A stretch of 64,000 nt of DNA from Microtetraspora sp. NBRC 16547 (lineage in GTDB: Bacteria > Actinomycetota > Actinomycetes > Streptosporangiales > Streptosporangiaceae), in assembly GCF_030268965.1 (NCBI RefSeq), contig NZ_BSSE01000019.1, positions 1-64,000 on the forward strand. The letters are read 5' to 3'. The position numbers and the translations under genes are program-made. The notes below the pieces were generated by a model. The model was given only the letters and a program-made list of their open reading frames with translations. It ran no database searches and was not told the DNA's origin. This document shows positions 42,831 to 54,441 of this stretch, piece after piece. The stretch's first letter is position 1. Each line of letters starts with the position of its first letter.

Positions 42831-43328
42831 ATGTCGAATCTGATCGCTGTCGCGTACGACGACGTCGCCACCGCGAACAGCGTCCGGGACAAGCTCTTCG
42901 AGCTGCAGAAGCAGAACCTGATCATGCTGGCGGACGCGGCCGTCGCGGAGCGGACCCAAGACGGCAAGATCAAGCTGCACCAGTCGACCAGCACGACCGG
43001 AGTCGGCGCCATGGGCGGCGCGCTCTGGGGCGGTCTCATCGGACTCATCTTCTTCATGCCGCTCATCGGCATGGCCGTGGGTGCCGCGTCAGGCGCCGCG
43101 GCGGGCTCGATGACCGACGTGGGCGTGGACGACAAGTTCATGAAGCAGGTCGGCGAGGAGCTCAGGCCGGGCTCCGCCGCGCTCTTCCTGCTCGTCACGC
43201 AGGTCACGCCGGACAAGGTCATCCCTCAGATCGCGCCGTACGGCGGGAAGATCATCCACACCTCGCTGTCCAACCAGGCCGAGGAGAACCTGCGCCAGGC
43301 GATCGCGGGTGCCACCCGCCAAGGCTGA
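42831..43328 (+). CDS. DUF1269 family protein
   Basis: The product is 165 residues: an N-terminal soluble part (SNLIAVAYDDVATANSVRDKL), a glycine-rich hydrophobic middle (GAMGGALWGGLIGLIFFMP, about 70-105) and a C-terminal soluble part ending SLSNQAEENLRQAI. This is the DUF1269 membrane-associated family of unknown function. ATG 42831 after GGGGGGA is better than the upstream ATG at 42798. A 15-bp stem terminator follows. Confidence 0.9.
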   Translation: MSNLIAVAYDDVATANSVRDKLFELQKQNLIMLADAAVAERTQDGKIKLHQSTSTTGVGAMGGALWGGLIGLIFFMPLIGMAVGAASGAAAGSMTDVGVDDKFMKQVGEELRPGSAALFLLVTQVTPDKVIPQIAPYGGKIIHTSLSNQAEENLRQAIAGATRQG

Positions 43329-43366
43329 GATCGTCCGCCGTTCCCGCGCGGGACGGGCGTCCGTAA

Positions 43367-43399
43367 GACGGGGGTCCCGGTCAAACCGGGACCCCCGTC
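43367..43399 (+). terminator. DUF1269 gene terminator
   Basis: A perfect 15-bp stem (43367-43381 with 43385-43399) with a 3-nt loop, followed by CTATTCCCC. It stands 38 nt after the stop. Confidence 0.85.
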
Positions 43400-43483
43400 C
43401 TATTCCCCTAGCCGAGGGAAGTGAGCATGGCCGGTGTCCAGGGCCGGGCCGTACAGCGAACGCGCCCACTAAACTCGGGTTCC

Positions 43484-44080
43484 GTGACCGAACTCGTCCT
43501 CGCCTCCGCGTCCCCGGCCCGCCTCGGAGTCCTACGCGCCGCCGGCCTCGATCCGAAGGTGATCGTCAGCGGCGTGGACGAGGACGCGATCACCGCGGAC
43601 ACCCCCGCCGCCCTGTGCCTGGCTCTCGCCGAGGCCAAGGCCGCCGTCGTCGCGGCCACTCTCGAGGCCGGCCTCGTCGTCGGCTGCGACTCCGTGCTGG
43701 AGCTCGACGGCGTCGCGTACGGCAAGCCGTCGTCGCCGGAGGACGCCGTGTCGCGCTGGCGGTCGATGCGAGGGAGGACCGGCCGCCTGCTCACCGGCCA
43801 CTGCGTCATCGACGTGGTGTCGGGCCGCAGGGCCGCCGATGTGGGGGTGACGGTCGTTCGGTTCGGCACCCCGACGGACGACGAGATCTCGGCCTACGTC
43901 GCCAGCGGGGAGCCGCTGAGGGTGGCGGGCGCGTTCACCCTCGACGGCCTCGGCGGGTGGTTCGTCGACGGCATCGACGGCGACCACGGCAACGTCCTCG
44001 GCATCTCCCTTCCGCTGCTCCGCCGCCTGCTCGCGGCGGTCGGCGTCCCCGTCACGCGCCTCTGGCCCACGGCGGGCTGA
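43484..44080 (+). CDS. maf: Maf-like nucleotide pyrophosphatase
   Basis: Maf proteins hydrolyse non-canonical or excess nucleoside triphosphates. The N-terminal motif [19 protein letters not shown] holds the conserved S-P-R-like set, and the central Asp and Lys are in [11 protein letters not shown] and GKP. The 198-residue protein is full length. GTG 43484 lies 8 nt after TAAACT (43470-43475), so the message is probably leaderless; the in-frame start at 43421 would add non-conserved residues. EI24 follows in the same direction. Confidence 0.92.
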   Translation: MTELVLASASPARLGVLRAAGLDPKVIVSGVDEDAITADTPAALCLALAEAKAAVVAATLEAGLVVGCDSVLELDGVAYGKPSSPEDAVSRWRSMRGRTGRLLTGHCVIDVVSGRRAADVGVTVVRFGTPTDDEISAYVASGEPLRVAGAFTLDGLGGWFVDGIDGDHGNVLGISLPLLRRLLAAVGVPVTRLWPTAG

Positions 44081-44137
44081 CCTCCCGCGGGTCCGGCGCG
44101 ATCGCGGAGCATGATCCGAGACGCTAGCCTGCCGGAC

Positions 44138-44914
44138 ATGAGCGACATCGTACGGCCGGTCCGGCGAGAGGCCGGCGGCCTCATGAGCGGCGTCGGCTGT
44201 GCTTTCAAGGGTCTCGGCTGGGTGGCGCGGCATCCCCGGTGGTGGCTGTTCGGCCTGATCCCCGCGCTGATCGCGTTCGTCCTGTACGCCTTCGCCCTGG
44301 TGTGGCTCGGCACGCACGCCGGTGACCTCGCCGAGTGGGCGACCCCGTTCGCGGACGGCTGGGGCTGGCGGGACGTCTTCCGGACGCTCGTCGGCATCCT
44401 GTTCTTCGTGGGCGGCCTCGCCTTCGCGGTGCTCACCTATGCCGCGGTGACCCTGGCCATCGGCGAGCCCTTCTACGAGAAGCTGTCGGAGAAGGTCGAG
44501 GAGGACCGCGGCGGCCTTCCCGACGCCGTCGAAGCGCCCTTCTGGCGGTCGCTGGGACGGTCCATCCGCGACAGCCTCATCACGCTCTTTTACGTGCTGC
44601 TGTTCACGATCCCGCTGTTCGTGCTCGGCTTCGTGCCGGTGATCGGCCAGACCGTCGTGCCCGTGCTCGGCGCGATCGTCTCCGGCTTCTTCCTCACCGT
44701 GGAGCTGACCGCCCTGCCGCTGGAACGACGCGGCATCCCGCGCAAGGAGCGTTTCGCCCTGCTGCGCGGGGACAAGGGGGCCACCCTCGGCTTCGGCGTG
44801 CTCCTCTTCCTGGCGTTCCTGGTGCCCCTCGTGGCCGTCGTCCTCATGCCGGCCGCGGTGGCGGGCGCCGCGATGCTGGTGCGCGAGCGGCTGGTTCCTC
44901 CACAGCGGGCCTGA
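44138..44914 (+). CDS. EI24 / CysZ-like membrane protein
   Basis: The product is 258 residues with about six helices. The pattern GLGWVARHPRWWLFGLIPALI and ELTALPLERRGI is that of the EI24 domain, which includes the sulfate permease CysZ. Sulfate uptake is not supported by neighbours, so the role is open. ATG 44138 lies exactly 7 nt after TAGCCT (44125-44130), which supports it over ATG 44111. Confidence 0.88.
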   Translation: MSDIVRPVRREAGGLMSGVGCAFKGLGWVARHPRWWLFGLIPALIAFVLYAFALVWLGTHAGDLAEWATPFADGWGWRDVFRTLVGILFFVGGLAFAVLTYAAVTLAIGEPFYEKLSEKVEEDRGGLPDAVEAPFWRSLGRSIRDSLITLFYVLLFTIPLFVLGFVPVIGQTVVPVLGAIVSGFFLTVELTALPLERRGIPRKERFALLRGDKGATLGFGVLLFLAFLVPLVAVVLMPAAVAGAAMLVRERLVPPQRA

Positions 44915-44974
44915 TATCCCCAGAAACCCGTTCGGCCGTTCGGCGGGGGAGCGCGTCGGCGACGCTTTCGGTCC

Positions 44975-46045
44975 ATGACCTCCATCTCGACCCTCGTGCT
45001 CTCCACCCCCGCCGACATCCTCGCGGCCGTGCCGTACCTCCTCGGGTTCCACCCGCAGGACAGCCTGGTCGTGGCGGCGTTCGCGGGGAGCGCGCTGCGC
45101 GTGACCACCCGCTGGGACCTGCCACTCGGGCCGAGGGCGCTCGACCCGCTGGCCGCGCTGCTGCGGCGCGAGCCGATGACCATGGCCGTGCTCGCAGGGT
45201 ACGGCCCGGCCGCCCTCGTGACCCCCGCGATCGACGAGGCCACCCGGCTGCTCCGCGAGGCCGGGGTTCAGGTCGCCGAGGCGCTCCGCGCCGACGCCGG
45301 GCGCTACTGGTCCTATGTCTGCGCCCAGGCGGACTGCTGCCCGCCCGAGGGCACGGCGTACGACCCGGTGTCCGGCCGCGTCGCCGCCGAGGCCGTCGTG
45401 CACGGCCTGGTCGCGCTGCCCGACCGGCGCAGCCTGGCACGCTCGGTCGAGTCCTATGGCGGGCTCGGCCGGGTGGCGATGGGCCAGGCAACGCGACGGG
45501 TCGTGGCGGAGACCCGCACCCTGCTCACCTTGGCGGAGCGGCCCGACGAGACCGCCGCCGCGTTCGTGGCCGCCGGGCTCGCGCGCGTCCGGTCGGCGAT
45601 CGGCCGCTACGACTCCGGGGGCCGCCTCGACGACGAGGAGGCCGCGCGGCTCGGCCTCGACCTGATCGTCATCCGGGTCCGGGACGAGGCGTGGGCGCTG
45701 ATCGACGATGGGCCGGCCCACCTCGCCCTCTGGCGGGACCTCACCCGGTGCCTGGAGCCGCGTTTCGTCGCTCCAGCCGCCTCCCTGCTCGCTGCGGCGG
45801 CGTGGCGCGGCGGGGACTGCGCCCTCGCCGGTCTCGCGCTGGAGCGCGCGCTGGCCGCCGACCCGGCGTACTCGATGGCGAATCTGCTCTGCCAGGCCCT
45901 GCGGCACCTGCTTCCCCCCGACGCCCTGCGCGAGCGCATGCCGGCGCCGGAGGAGCTGGACGCGCAGATGGGCCGTCCGCGGATGAGCTGGCTGGTGCCG
46001 TTGCTCGCGATGCTCGGTGAGGAGCCCTCCCTCCTGGCCGGATAG
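44975..46045 (+). CDS. DUF4192 family protein
   Basis: The product is 356 residues and begins with the family signature LVLSTPADILAAVPYLLGFHPQDSLVVAAF. The middle has a Cys pair (CAQADCCPPEG) that is common in this actinobacterial family; the C-terminal part is helical. The function is unknown. It is convergent with the next gene, with 13 nt between the stops. Confidence 0.9.
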   Translation: MTSISTLVLSTPADILAAVPYLLGFHPQDSLVVAAFAGSALRVTTRWDLPLGPRALDPLAALLRREPMTMAVLAGYGPAALVTPAIDEATRLLREAGVQVAEALRADAGRYWSYVCAQADCCPPEGTAYDPVSGRVAAEAVVHGLVALPDRRSLARSVESYGGLGRVAMGQATRRVVAETRTLLTLAERPDETAAAFVAAGLARVRSAIGRYDSGGRLDDEEAARLGLDLIVIRVRDEAWALIDDGPAHLALWRDLTRCLEPRFVAPAASLLAAAAWRGGDCALAGLALERALAADPAYSMANLLCQALRHLLPPDALRERMPAPEELDAQMGRPRMSWLVPLLAMLGEEPSLLAG

Positions 46046-46058
46046 ATCGGCCGGAGCG

Positions 46059-46412
46059 TCACGGCTCGGTCTGCCGCCGCTCCAGCTCCCGGCGGCGCTC
46101 GTTGTACGCGCGCATCCGGGCCGGATAGCCGGTGAGCTGCACGTCGTACACCGGCAGCGCGAGGTCCCTGGCGACGCGGCCGATCACGGCCGGCGACCCG
46201 ACACGGCGGCGGGTCCACTCGCCGTCGTGCGCCACGGCGACGGCGGTGGTGTCGGTGGCGAACGTCTCCGGCTCCACGTAGAACTCGACGCCGCGCCGCG
46301 ACTTGGCGAACGCGATCAGCGCCTCAATGTCGTCATCCGTGGCCTCGCGGTCGAACTTGGCGACCCGTGGGCCGCGCAGTCGCCTGATGCCGTAACGATC
46401 TCGCCATCTCAT
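46059..46412 (-). CDS. hypothetical basic protein
   Basis: The product is 117 residues, soluble and rich in Arg, beginning MRWRDRYGIRRLRGPRVAKF. The part EALIAFAKSRRGVEFYVEPET and the following VAVAHDGEWTRR suggest an alpha/beta fold, but I do not recognise a family. ATG 46412 is preceded by AAGGGG and by TATATA 6 nt upstream, so both a leadered and a leaderless start are possible. The longer upstream frame looks non-coding. Confidence 0.65.
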   Translation of the reverse strand: MRWRDRYGIRRLRGPRVAKFDREATDDDIEALIAFAKSRRGVEFYVEPETFATDTTAVAVAHDGEWTRRRVGSPAVIGRVARDLALPVYDVQLTGYPARMRAYNERRRELERRQTEP

Positions 46413-46669
46413 ACCCCTTATATACCGTTCCCCACCGTCAATCCGGGGGCCCAAGCGGCGATCAGTGACCCAACGGATAGGGGGTTCTCGGGGGAGACGT
46501 CCGGGATATCCCCGATGGACCGCGGCGGCCGCTCGGGCCGAGGATGGAGGGCGAGACGCTCTTCCGCCCACGCGGCGAGGCAGACTCGAAGGAGAGGCAG
46601 ACAGGTCGCGGCCGTCCCGGCGCTCACGAGCGTCCGGCACGGTCGCGCCATCGACGGAGGTAGGCATTG

Positions 46670-47308
46670 ATGCCGGCGGCAGCGACACCATCTTGGTCCG
46701 GGCGCACGCCCATCCACCCCGAGTTGAGGGTCACGAACCAGGACCGTGACCAGGTGGTCGAGCACGTCAAGGCGGCCTACGCGGAGGGCCGGCTGGACAA
46801 GTTCGAGATGGACGAGCGGCTGCACCAGGCGATGACCGCCCGCACGCACGCCGACCTCATCCCGATCATGGACGACCTGTACGGCGTCCAGGCCGCCGCG
46901 TACACGCCCCCGCCCGGGCCCGCGGTGCCGCCGAGCCGTCAGGCGCGGGCCGCGGGATACCACCCGCGGGCCGGATACCCCGGCGCCGTGCCCGTCGATG
47001 GCGGCGACCGGGTGGGCGGAGCGGCGGCGCACCTGCTGACACTGTGCGGCCTGTTCGTGGTGGGCCCACTGATCATGCTGCTGACCGCCGGCCGCACCTC
47101 GCCGTTCATCAGGAGGCACGCGGCCGAGTCGCTCAACTTCCACCTCACCGTGTTGGGGGCGACCCTGCTGCTGCCCTTCACCGTCGTCGGACTGGTACTC
47201 ATCCCGTTCATATGGATCCTGGGCTTCGTGCTCGCCGTCGTCGGCGGCGTCTCGGCCATCGCCGGCGGCGACTTCCGCTACCCCCTGACGGTCCGCCTCG
47301 TGAAGTGA
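46670..47308 (+). CDS. DUF1707 and DUF4870 domain membrane protein
   Basis: An N-terminal DUF1707 domain (about 10-70: ELRVTNQDRDQVVEHVKAA, then EGRLDKFEMDERLHQAMTAR) is followed by a Pro-rich linker and a DUF4870 region with three helices (AESLNFHLTV is its signature). Both domains are common in actinobacteria, without a defined role. ATG 46670 has GGAGGT 8 nt upstream, better than the overlapping TTG. It is convergent with the DNA ligase gene. Confidence 0.88.
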   Translation: MPAAATPSWSGRTPIHPELRVTNQDRDQVVEHVKAAYAEGRLDKFEMDERLHQAMTARTHADLIPIMDDLYGVQAAAYTPPPGPAVPPSRQARAAGYHPRAGYPGAVPVDGGDRVGGAAAHLLTLCGLFVVGPLIMLLTAGRTSPFIRRHAAESLNFHLTVLGATLLLPFTVVGLVLIPFIWILGFVLAVVGGVSAIAGGDFRYPLTVRLVK

Positions 47309-47391
47309 CGCCAGGGCCGCCCCGGTAAGGGAACGCCGTCTTGGAGAGCCTGGGTGCCCGTCGTCGCCACCGTCATCTTCGCTCTGGCGGG

Positions 47392-48936
47392 TCAGGGCAT
47401 GAGGGCGCGGAGCGTCGACACGGTGTCGGCCTCCTCGGGCCGCTTGTCCGGCCGGTAGCGCAGCACACGCGCGAATCGCAGCGCCATTCCGCCCGGATAG
47501 CGGGTCGACCGCTGCACCCCGTCGAAGGCGATCTCCACCACGAGCTCGGGCTTCACCCTGACCACCCAGTCGTCGGCCGGTCCCTCGGCCAAGCGGAGGA
47601 ACTGCTCGGTCTGCCAGGCCAGCAGCTCGTCGGTGAGACCCTTGAAGGTCTTGCCGAGCATCACGAAGCCGCCGGTCTCCGGGTCGAGCGCGCCCAGGTG
47701 GAGGTTGGACAGCCAGCCCTCGCGCCGCCCGCTGCCCCACTCGGCCGCCAGCACGACGAGGTCCAGCGTGTGCCGGGGCTTCACCTTGACCCATCCCGCT
47801 CCGCGCCGGCCCGCGGCGTACGGCGCCTGGAGCGACTTGGCCACCACTCCCTCATGGCCCCGGCGTACGGCGTCGGCGAAGAACGCCTCGCCCGCCTCGG
47901 CGTCGGCCGTGACGAGGCGGGGCGCGACGATCTCGGCGGGCACGGCCCCGGCCAGCACGGAATGCCGATCCTCGGCGGGCAGGTCGAGCAGGTCCGCGCC
48001 GCCCACCCGGAGGGCGTCGAAGAAGAAGACGCTCAGCGGCACCGCGGCCCGGGCGGTCTCGACGTCGGTCCTGCTCGCGACCCGGCCCGAGGTGACCTGG
48101 AACGGCTCGGGCCGCCCGTCCGGCCGCAACGCGATGACCTCGCCGTCGAGCACGAGGTCGCGCTCCGGCAGCCGGAGCAGAGCCTCGACCAGCTCGGGCA
48201 CCTGCGGTGTGATCTCCTCCAGCGTGCGGGTGAAGACGCCGACCCGGTCGCCGGACCGGTGGGCCTGCACGCGCACGCCGTCGAGCTTCCACTCCAGCGC
48301 CGCCGGGCCGCCGATCTTCTCCAGCGCCGCGGTGACGGACGGCGCGCTCTGCGCGAGCATGGGAGCGACCGGCCGTCCCACCTCCAGATGGAACGCGCGC
48401 AGCTCCTCGACCCCGCCGCGCAGGGCGGCGGCGCCCACGGCGGGCAGCCAGCCGCGCAGCGTCAGCGCCCTCCTGATCTCGGTCGTGGGGATGCTCGCCG
48501 CCTTGGCGAGCGCTTCGATCATCACGCCGTCGAGGGCGCCCTGGCGCAGCTCGCCCCGGATCAGCCGCTGGAGGAAGGACTGCTCCTGGCGGGTCGCCGC
48601 GCTGAACAGCTCGTCGACGAGCGCCCTGCGCGCCGTCTGCGACCCGGGGCCGGACTGGGCCTTGATCCGCTCGAAGAAGGAGTCGACCTGGGTCAGGGTG
48701 GCCGTGGCGACCTGGCGCGGCTCGGGAGCCTCGCTGAGGGTGCGCGGGCCCACGCCGATCTGGCGCTGGGGGATCTCACCGGAGAGGTAGGCGATCGCGA
48801 TCTCGGCTTCCTCGGGCGACACCCTGCCGAGGAGCTCGGCCAGATGTGCGATCTTGGCCAGTCGGGCCGAGTCCGCCGCCACGGCCGCGGACGTCCGGGC
48901 AAGGTCGATCAGCAACACATCGTCATCCTGCCTCAC
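47392..48936 (-). CDS. ATP-dependent DNA ligase (LigB type)
   Basis: The N-terminal DNA-binding domain (1-190) is followed by the adenylation domain with the AMP-lysine motif EWKLDGVRVQ, then motif III (FFFDALRVGG), motif IV (EGVVAKS) and the motif V VKVKP, and an OB fold. At 514 residues it is full length. This is the ATP-dependent ligase B type carried by many actinobacteria in addition to NAD-dependent LigA; a repair role is likely. GTG 48936 is the longest start, but GTG 48918 (MLLIDLARTS) matches the usual N-terminus better. Confidence 0.92.
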   Translation of the reverse strand: MRQDDDVLLIDLARTSAAVAADSARLAKIAHLAELLGRVSPEEAEIAIAYLSGEIPQRQIGVGPRTLSEAPEPRQVATATLTQVDSFFERIKAQSGPGSQTARRALVDELFSAATRQEQSFLQRLIRGELRQGALDGVMIEALAKAASIPTTEIRRALTLRGWLPAVGAAALRGGVEELRAFHLEVGRPVAPMLAQSAPSVTAALEKIGGPAALEWKLDGVRVQAHRSGDRVGVFTRTLEEITPQVPELVEALLRLPERDLVLDGEVIALRPDGRPEPFQVTSGRVASRTDVETARAAVPLSVFFFDALRVGGADLLDLPAEDRHSVLAGAVPAEIVAPRLVTADAEAGEAFFADAVRRGHEGVVAKSLQAPYAAGRRGAGWVKVKPRHTLDLVVLAAEWGSGRREGWLSNLHLGALDPETGGFVMLGKTFKGLTDELLAWQTEQFLRLAEGPADDWVVRVKPELVVEIAFDGVQRSTRYPGGMALRFARVLRYRPDKRPEEADTVSTLRALMP

Positions 48937-48970
48937 GGCACCGCCGTCTGCCCATCCGGGGCCCCGGCGG

Positions 48971-50458
48971 TCAGCTGTAGTGGCGCAGCTCAGGCCACAG
49001 GGCCGTCCATGACGTCACCGGGTCGCGGCACACGGTGACGGGCACGCCCTGCTCCTCTCCGGCCATGCCGTCGATGGACGCGGTCCGATCGCAGCGGGCG
49101 AACCGCCCGGTCAGAAAGGACGACGGGGCTCCCACCACGACCGCGACGCGGGCCGTCTCGGGTGGCGGCCCCCACCAGTAGAGCTCATTGTGCGGGCTGT
49201 GGACCGGGGGCAGGTCGTACGTCCCGGCCCACCGGTCCAGCGCTCCCGCCTCGCCGTAATTGCTCGCCAGCAGTACGGCCCTGGCCCGGTCCCGCGCCGG
49301 AAGGGCCCGTACGACCGCGGCCACCTGGGCGGCGAACCCCGGCCAGCCCACCGACTCGCGGGCCACCTCGTTCGCCAGGGCGACCGGGGTGCCGCGCAGC
49401 GAGGCGGCCGGGATGACCGGAAGGGCGAAGACGACGTTGTTGAGCGCGCCGAGAGCGACCGCCGCCACGACGAGTACCCGCCGCCGGTGCCGCCCGGTCA
49501 GCCATTCCACCGTGGGCGCGCAACCAGCGGCGAAGAGCAGGAGGAGCAGTCCGGCCACATAGTCGGGCCGCCCTCCCGAATAGAGGGCGAGCGCGCAGCA
49601 CAGCGGATAGGCGATCGCCGCCGACCGGGTGACGCGGTCCCGCCAGAGCCGGATCCACCCGGCGACCATGACGGGGATGAGCGGCCAGCTCACCAGCACG
49701 AGCTGCAGCGGGACGAACGTGACGCGGTTGTCGGCTCCCTCGTCGATCTTCAGGGCGGCCGCCATCTGCAGTTGGGGCCATTCGTGCGTCGACTGGTAGA
49801 CCACGTTCGGGGCGGCGATCGCCAGCGCGAACAGCGCGCCGAGCCAGAGGCGCGGGTCGCGCAGCACCGCCCGGGGCCCGGCCAGCAGGAGCCCGGCGCC
49901 GACGCCGATGAGCAGGAGCACGATGAGCTGCCGGTTGTAGGCGGCCACGCCCACCACCGCCCCGGCGGCGAACCACCAGCGGCCGTCCCCGCGCAGCAAG
50001 GCGCGCAGGATGAACAGGATCGCCGCCGTCCACAGCGGCAGGTCCAGGGTCAGGGTCAGCAGCGCGTGCCCGGCGACCAGCGGGAACAGGCCGGTCGCGG
50101 TGCCCGCCGCGGCGAGGATCTGCGCGGTACGGCTCCCGCCGAGTTCGCGGGCCACGCAGGCCACGAGGACGACGAGGACCCCGGTCAGCAGCGCGGGGAC
50201 GACGCGCAGCGCGGCGACGGTGTCACCGAAAAGCGCGGTGGAGATCCGGGCCACCAGCGGCGTGAGTGGCGGCGTGTCGAAATAGCCGAGCCGGTGGTGC
50301 TGCCCGAGCAGGCGGAAGTAGAGCTCGTCGCGGTGGTAGCCGTACCAGGGGCTGACCGCGAGCAGGACGCCGGTGACGGCGAGCGCGACGGCGCCGACGG
50401 GCCGGAGGGCGAAGCGGGGAACGGGGGGTCCCTGGCGGATCTCGGTGATCGTGACCAC
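48971..50458 (-). CDS. GT39-like membrane glycosyltransferase (PMT/ArnT superfamily)
   Basis: The product is 495 residues with about 11 helices. The first outer loop holds the GYHRDELYFRL motif with the Asp-Glu pair expected for the catalytic base of this superfamily, then GYFDTPPLTPL. The C-terminal third is a soluble outer domain (SNYGEAGALDRW to CRDPVTSW). These enzymes use polyprenyl-phosphate sugars on wall glycans or proteins; the acceptor is unknown. GTG 50458 is chosen because the upstream frame becomes antisense of other sequence. Confidence 0.82.
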   Translation of the reverse strand: MVTITEIRQGPPVPRFALRPVGAVALAVTGVLLAVSPWYGYHRDELYFRLLGQHHRLGYFDTPPLTPLVARISTALFGDTVAALRVVPALLTGVLVVLVACVARELGGSRTAQILAAAGTATGLFPLVAGHALLTLTLDLPLWTAAILFILRALLRGDGRWWFAAGAVVGVAAYNRQLIVLLLIGVGAGLLLAGPRAVLRDPRLWLGALFALAIAAPNVVYQSTHEWPQLQMAAALKIDEGADNRVTFVPLQLVLVSWPLIPVMVAGWIRLWRDRVTRSAAIAYPLCCALALYSGGRPDYVAGLLLLLFAAGCAPTVEWLTGRHRRRVLVVAAVALGALNNVVFALPVIPAASLRGTPVALANEVARESVGWPGFAAQVAAVVRALPARDRARAVLLASNYGEAGALDRWAGTYDLPPVHSPHNELYWWGPPPETARVAVVVGAPSSFLTGRFARCDRTASIDGMAGEEQGVPVTVCRDPVTSWTALWPELRHYS

Positions 50459-50496
50459 GTGACCATAATCGACGCGATGATCCCGGATCGGAACCC

Positions 50497-50545
50497 CCGG
50501 GCGCGGGCCTTCACACGCGACGCGCGTGTGAAGGCCCGCGCCCGG
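50497..50545 (-). terminator. 23-bp stem terminator between fkpA-type and GT39-like genes
   Basis: A perfect 23-bp stem (50497-50519 with 50523-50545) with loop ACG lies 6 nt after the FKBP stop on the minus strand. It is unusually long, lacks a T run and isolates the FKBP gene from the glycosyltransferase gene. Confidence 0.75.
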
Positions 50546-50550
50546 TCGGA

Positions 50551-50925
50551 TCAGCTCACGTCGAGCAGGTCCACCACGAAGATCAGCGTCTCGCCCGGCT
50601 TGATGACGTTGCCGGCGCCGCGGTTGCCGTACCCGAGGTGCGGCGGGATGGTCAGCCGGCGGCGCCCGCCCACCTTCATCCCGGCGACGCCCTGGTCCCA
50701 GCCGGCGATGACCCGGCCGCCGCCCAGCGGGAACTGGAAGGCCGAGCCGCGGTTCCACGACGCGTCGAACTCCTCGCCGGTCGAGAACGTGACGCCGACG
50801 TAGTGCACGCTTACGGTGTGTCCCGGCTTGGCCTCCGGGCCGTCCCCTTCGATGAGATCGACGATCTCCAGGTCCGCGGGCGGAGCGCCCTCGGGGAAGT
50901 CGATCTCGGGCTTTTCCAGTGCCAC
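50551..50925 (-). CDS. FKBP-type peptidyl-prolyl isomerase
   Basis: The product is 124 residues, one cytoplasmic FKBP domain with VSVHYVGVTFSTGEEFDASW, the FQFPLGGGRVIAGWDQGVAGM core and YGNRG near the end. The key aromatic and Asp residues of the active site are present. There is no signal peptide. GTG 50925 has AAGGAGA upstream (minus strand). It is a single-gene unit. Confidence 0.94.
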   Translation of the reverse strand: MALEKPEIDFPEGAPPADLEIVDLIEGDGPEAKPGHTVSVHYVGVTFSTGEEFDASWNRGSAFQFPLGGGRVIAGWDQGVAGMKVGGRRRLTIPPHLGYGNRGAGNVIKPGETLIFVVDLLDVS

Positions 50926-51036
50926 CTGGCTCTCCTTGTCGTGGTCGCGTCACTCGGGGCCCGGGCCCCATGCCCAGGCCAACCGGATGACTCTACCGGG
51001 CATCGCCCGGCGGTCCGGGACGCATGGGAGAGTTCG

Positions 51037-53130
<2,094 letters not shown>

Positions 53131-54252
53131 TCAGGCCAGCACTCCCTTCTCCCGCAACGCGGTCGCGGCCGCGTCGTCCAGCCCCCAGGCGCCGAGGTCG
53201 AGCAGGCGGGTGGCGGGAGCGAGGTCGCTCCGTCCCGCCCCCAGCAGCCGGGGCGTGGGCGCCGGCTGCGTCATCCCGTCGACCTCGACGAAGGCGCCGC
53301 GCGCCTCGTTGTGCGGGTGGCGCACGGCCTCGGCCATCGAGAGCACCGGGGACACGCAGGCGTCTGACCCCTCGAAGACCGCCTCCCACTCGGCCCGCGT
53401 CCTCGTGCGGAACTCGGCGGCCAGCCGCTCGCGGATCTCCGGCCAGTTGGCCCGGTCGTCGCGGTCGGGAAGGTCGGCGAGGCCCATCTTCGCCACCATC
53501 TCGGCCCAGAACTGCGGCTCCAGCGCGCCCACGGCGAGGAACCCGCCGTCCGCGGTCTCGTAGGTGTCGTACATCGGGGCGCCGGTGTCCAGCAGGTTGG
53601 TGCCGCGCGGGCCCCAGAGGCCGGCCTGCACGGCGTGGTAGAACATCGCGAACAGGGTGGCCGCGCCGTCGACCATGGCGGCGTCGATCACCCGGCCGCG
53701 CCCGGTCCGCTCCCGCTCGAAGAGCGCGAGCAGGACGCCGTACGCGAGCATGAGGCCGCCGCCGGCGAAGTCGCCCAGGATGTTGATCGGCGGGGTGGGC
53801 CTGCCTCCCTCGCGGCCGAGCATCGACAGCGTGCCGGAGACGGCGATGTAGTCGATGTCGTGGCCGGCCCTCGGCGCCAGCGGGCCGTCCTGGCCCCACC
53901 CGGTCATCCGGCCGTACACCAGCCGCTCGTTCACGGCGTGCAGGTCGGCCGGGCCGATGCCGAGCCGCTCGGCCACCCCCGGCCGGAACACCTCGATGAC
54001 CACGTCCGCGTTGGCGGCGAGCGTCTTGAACGCCGCGACGCCCTCGGGCGACTTCAGATCGAGCCCGATCGTGCGCTTGCCCCGGTCCATCACGTCCCGG
54101 CGCGGCCGGTCGCTCACCGCGGCCACCCGGTCGACGCGCAGGACCTCCGCGCCGTGGTCGGCCAGCATCATCCCCGCGAACGGCCCGGGGGCGAGACCGG
54201 CGAGTTCCAGCACGCGCACCCCGGCCAGTGGGCCCTTCCCCGGTTCACTCAT
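53131..54252 (-). CDS. family III CoA-transferase, alpha-methylacyl-CoA racemase type
   Basis: The product is 373 residues, beginning GPLAGVRVLELAGLAPGPFAGMMLADHGAEV, the family hallmark. The segment RAGHDIDYIAVSG carries the His typical of AMACR-like racemases; the Asp in PMYDTYETADGGF and the Glu region that follow complete the pattern. Such enzymes invert 2-methyl branched acyl-CoAs before beta-oxidation. A strong AGGAGG site precedes ATG 54252. It is divergent from the branched fatty acid genes, which fits methyl-branched lipid turnover. Confidence 0.88.
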   Translation of the reverse strand: MSEPGKGPLAGVRVLELAGLAPGPFAGMMLADHGAEVLRVDRVAAVSDRPRRDVMDRGKRTIGLDLKSPEGVAAFKTLAANADVVIEVFRPGVAERLGIGPADLHAVNERLVYGRMTGWGQDGPLAPRAGHDIDYIAVSGTLSMLGREGGRPTPPINILGDFAGGGLMLAYGVLLALFERERTGRGRVIDAAMVDGAATLFAMFYHAVQAGLWGPRGTNLLDTGAPMYDTYETADGGFLAVGALEPQFWAEMVAKMGLADLPDRDDRANWPEIRERLAAEFRTRTRAEWEAVFEGSDACVSPVLSMAEAVRHPHNEARGAFVEVDGMTQPAPTPRLLGAGRSDLAPATRLLDLGAWGLDDAAATALREKGVLA

Positions 54253-54441
54253 CGGAGCCTCCTCGGCGTCACGTCCGTATGGCCGCCAAGTAGAACAAGG
54301 TTCGGTCTGCCGGTGCAAGCCGAGGTGGGGGGCGGATTTCCCGGCACCCCCTGGCGGATCATCGATGTCGGAGCCCTGATAGTTTTCACGGGCTTAACGT
54401 GTCCGGTCTGGTCTGCGATGGTTTCCAGGGATACCGTGCCC

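Noticed and set aside
44335-46020. Long Arg/Gly-rich plus-strand frame over EI24 and DUF4192
   Set aside because: It is the +1 shadow of two clear genes and shows the Arg/Ala/Gly bias typical of shadow frames in high-GC DNA.
47309-47391. Hydrophobic plus-strand segment as a gene remnant
   Set aside because: Only about 15 hydrophobic codons, with no start site or recognisable family; it is likely chance in GC-rich sequence.
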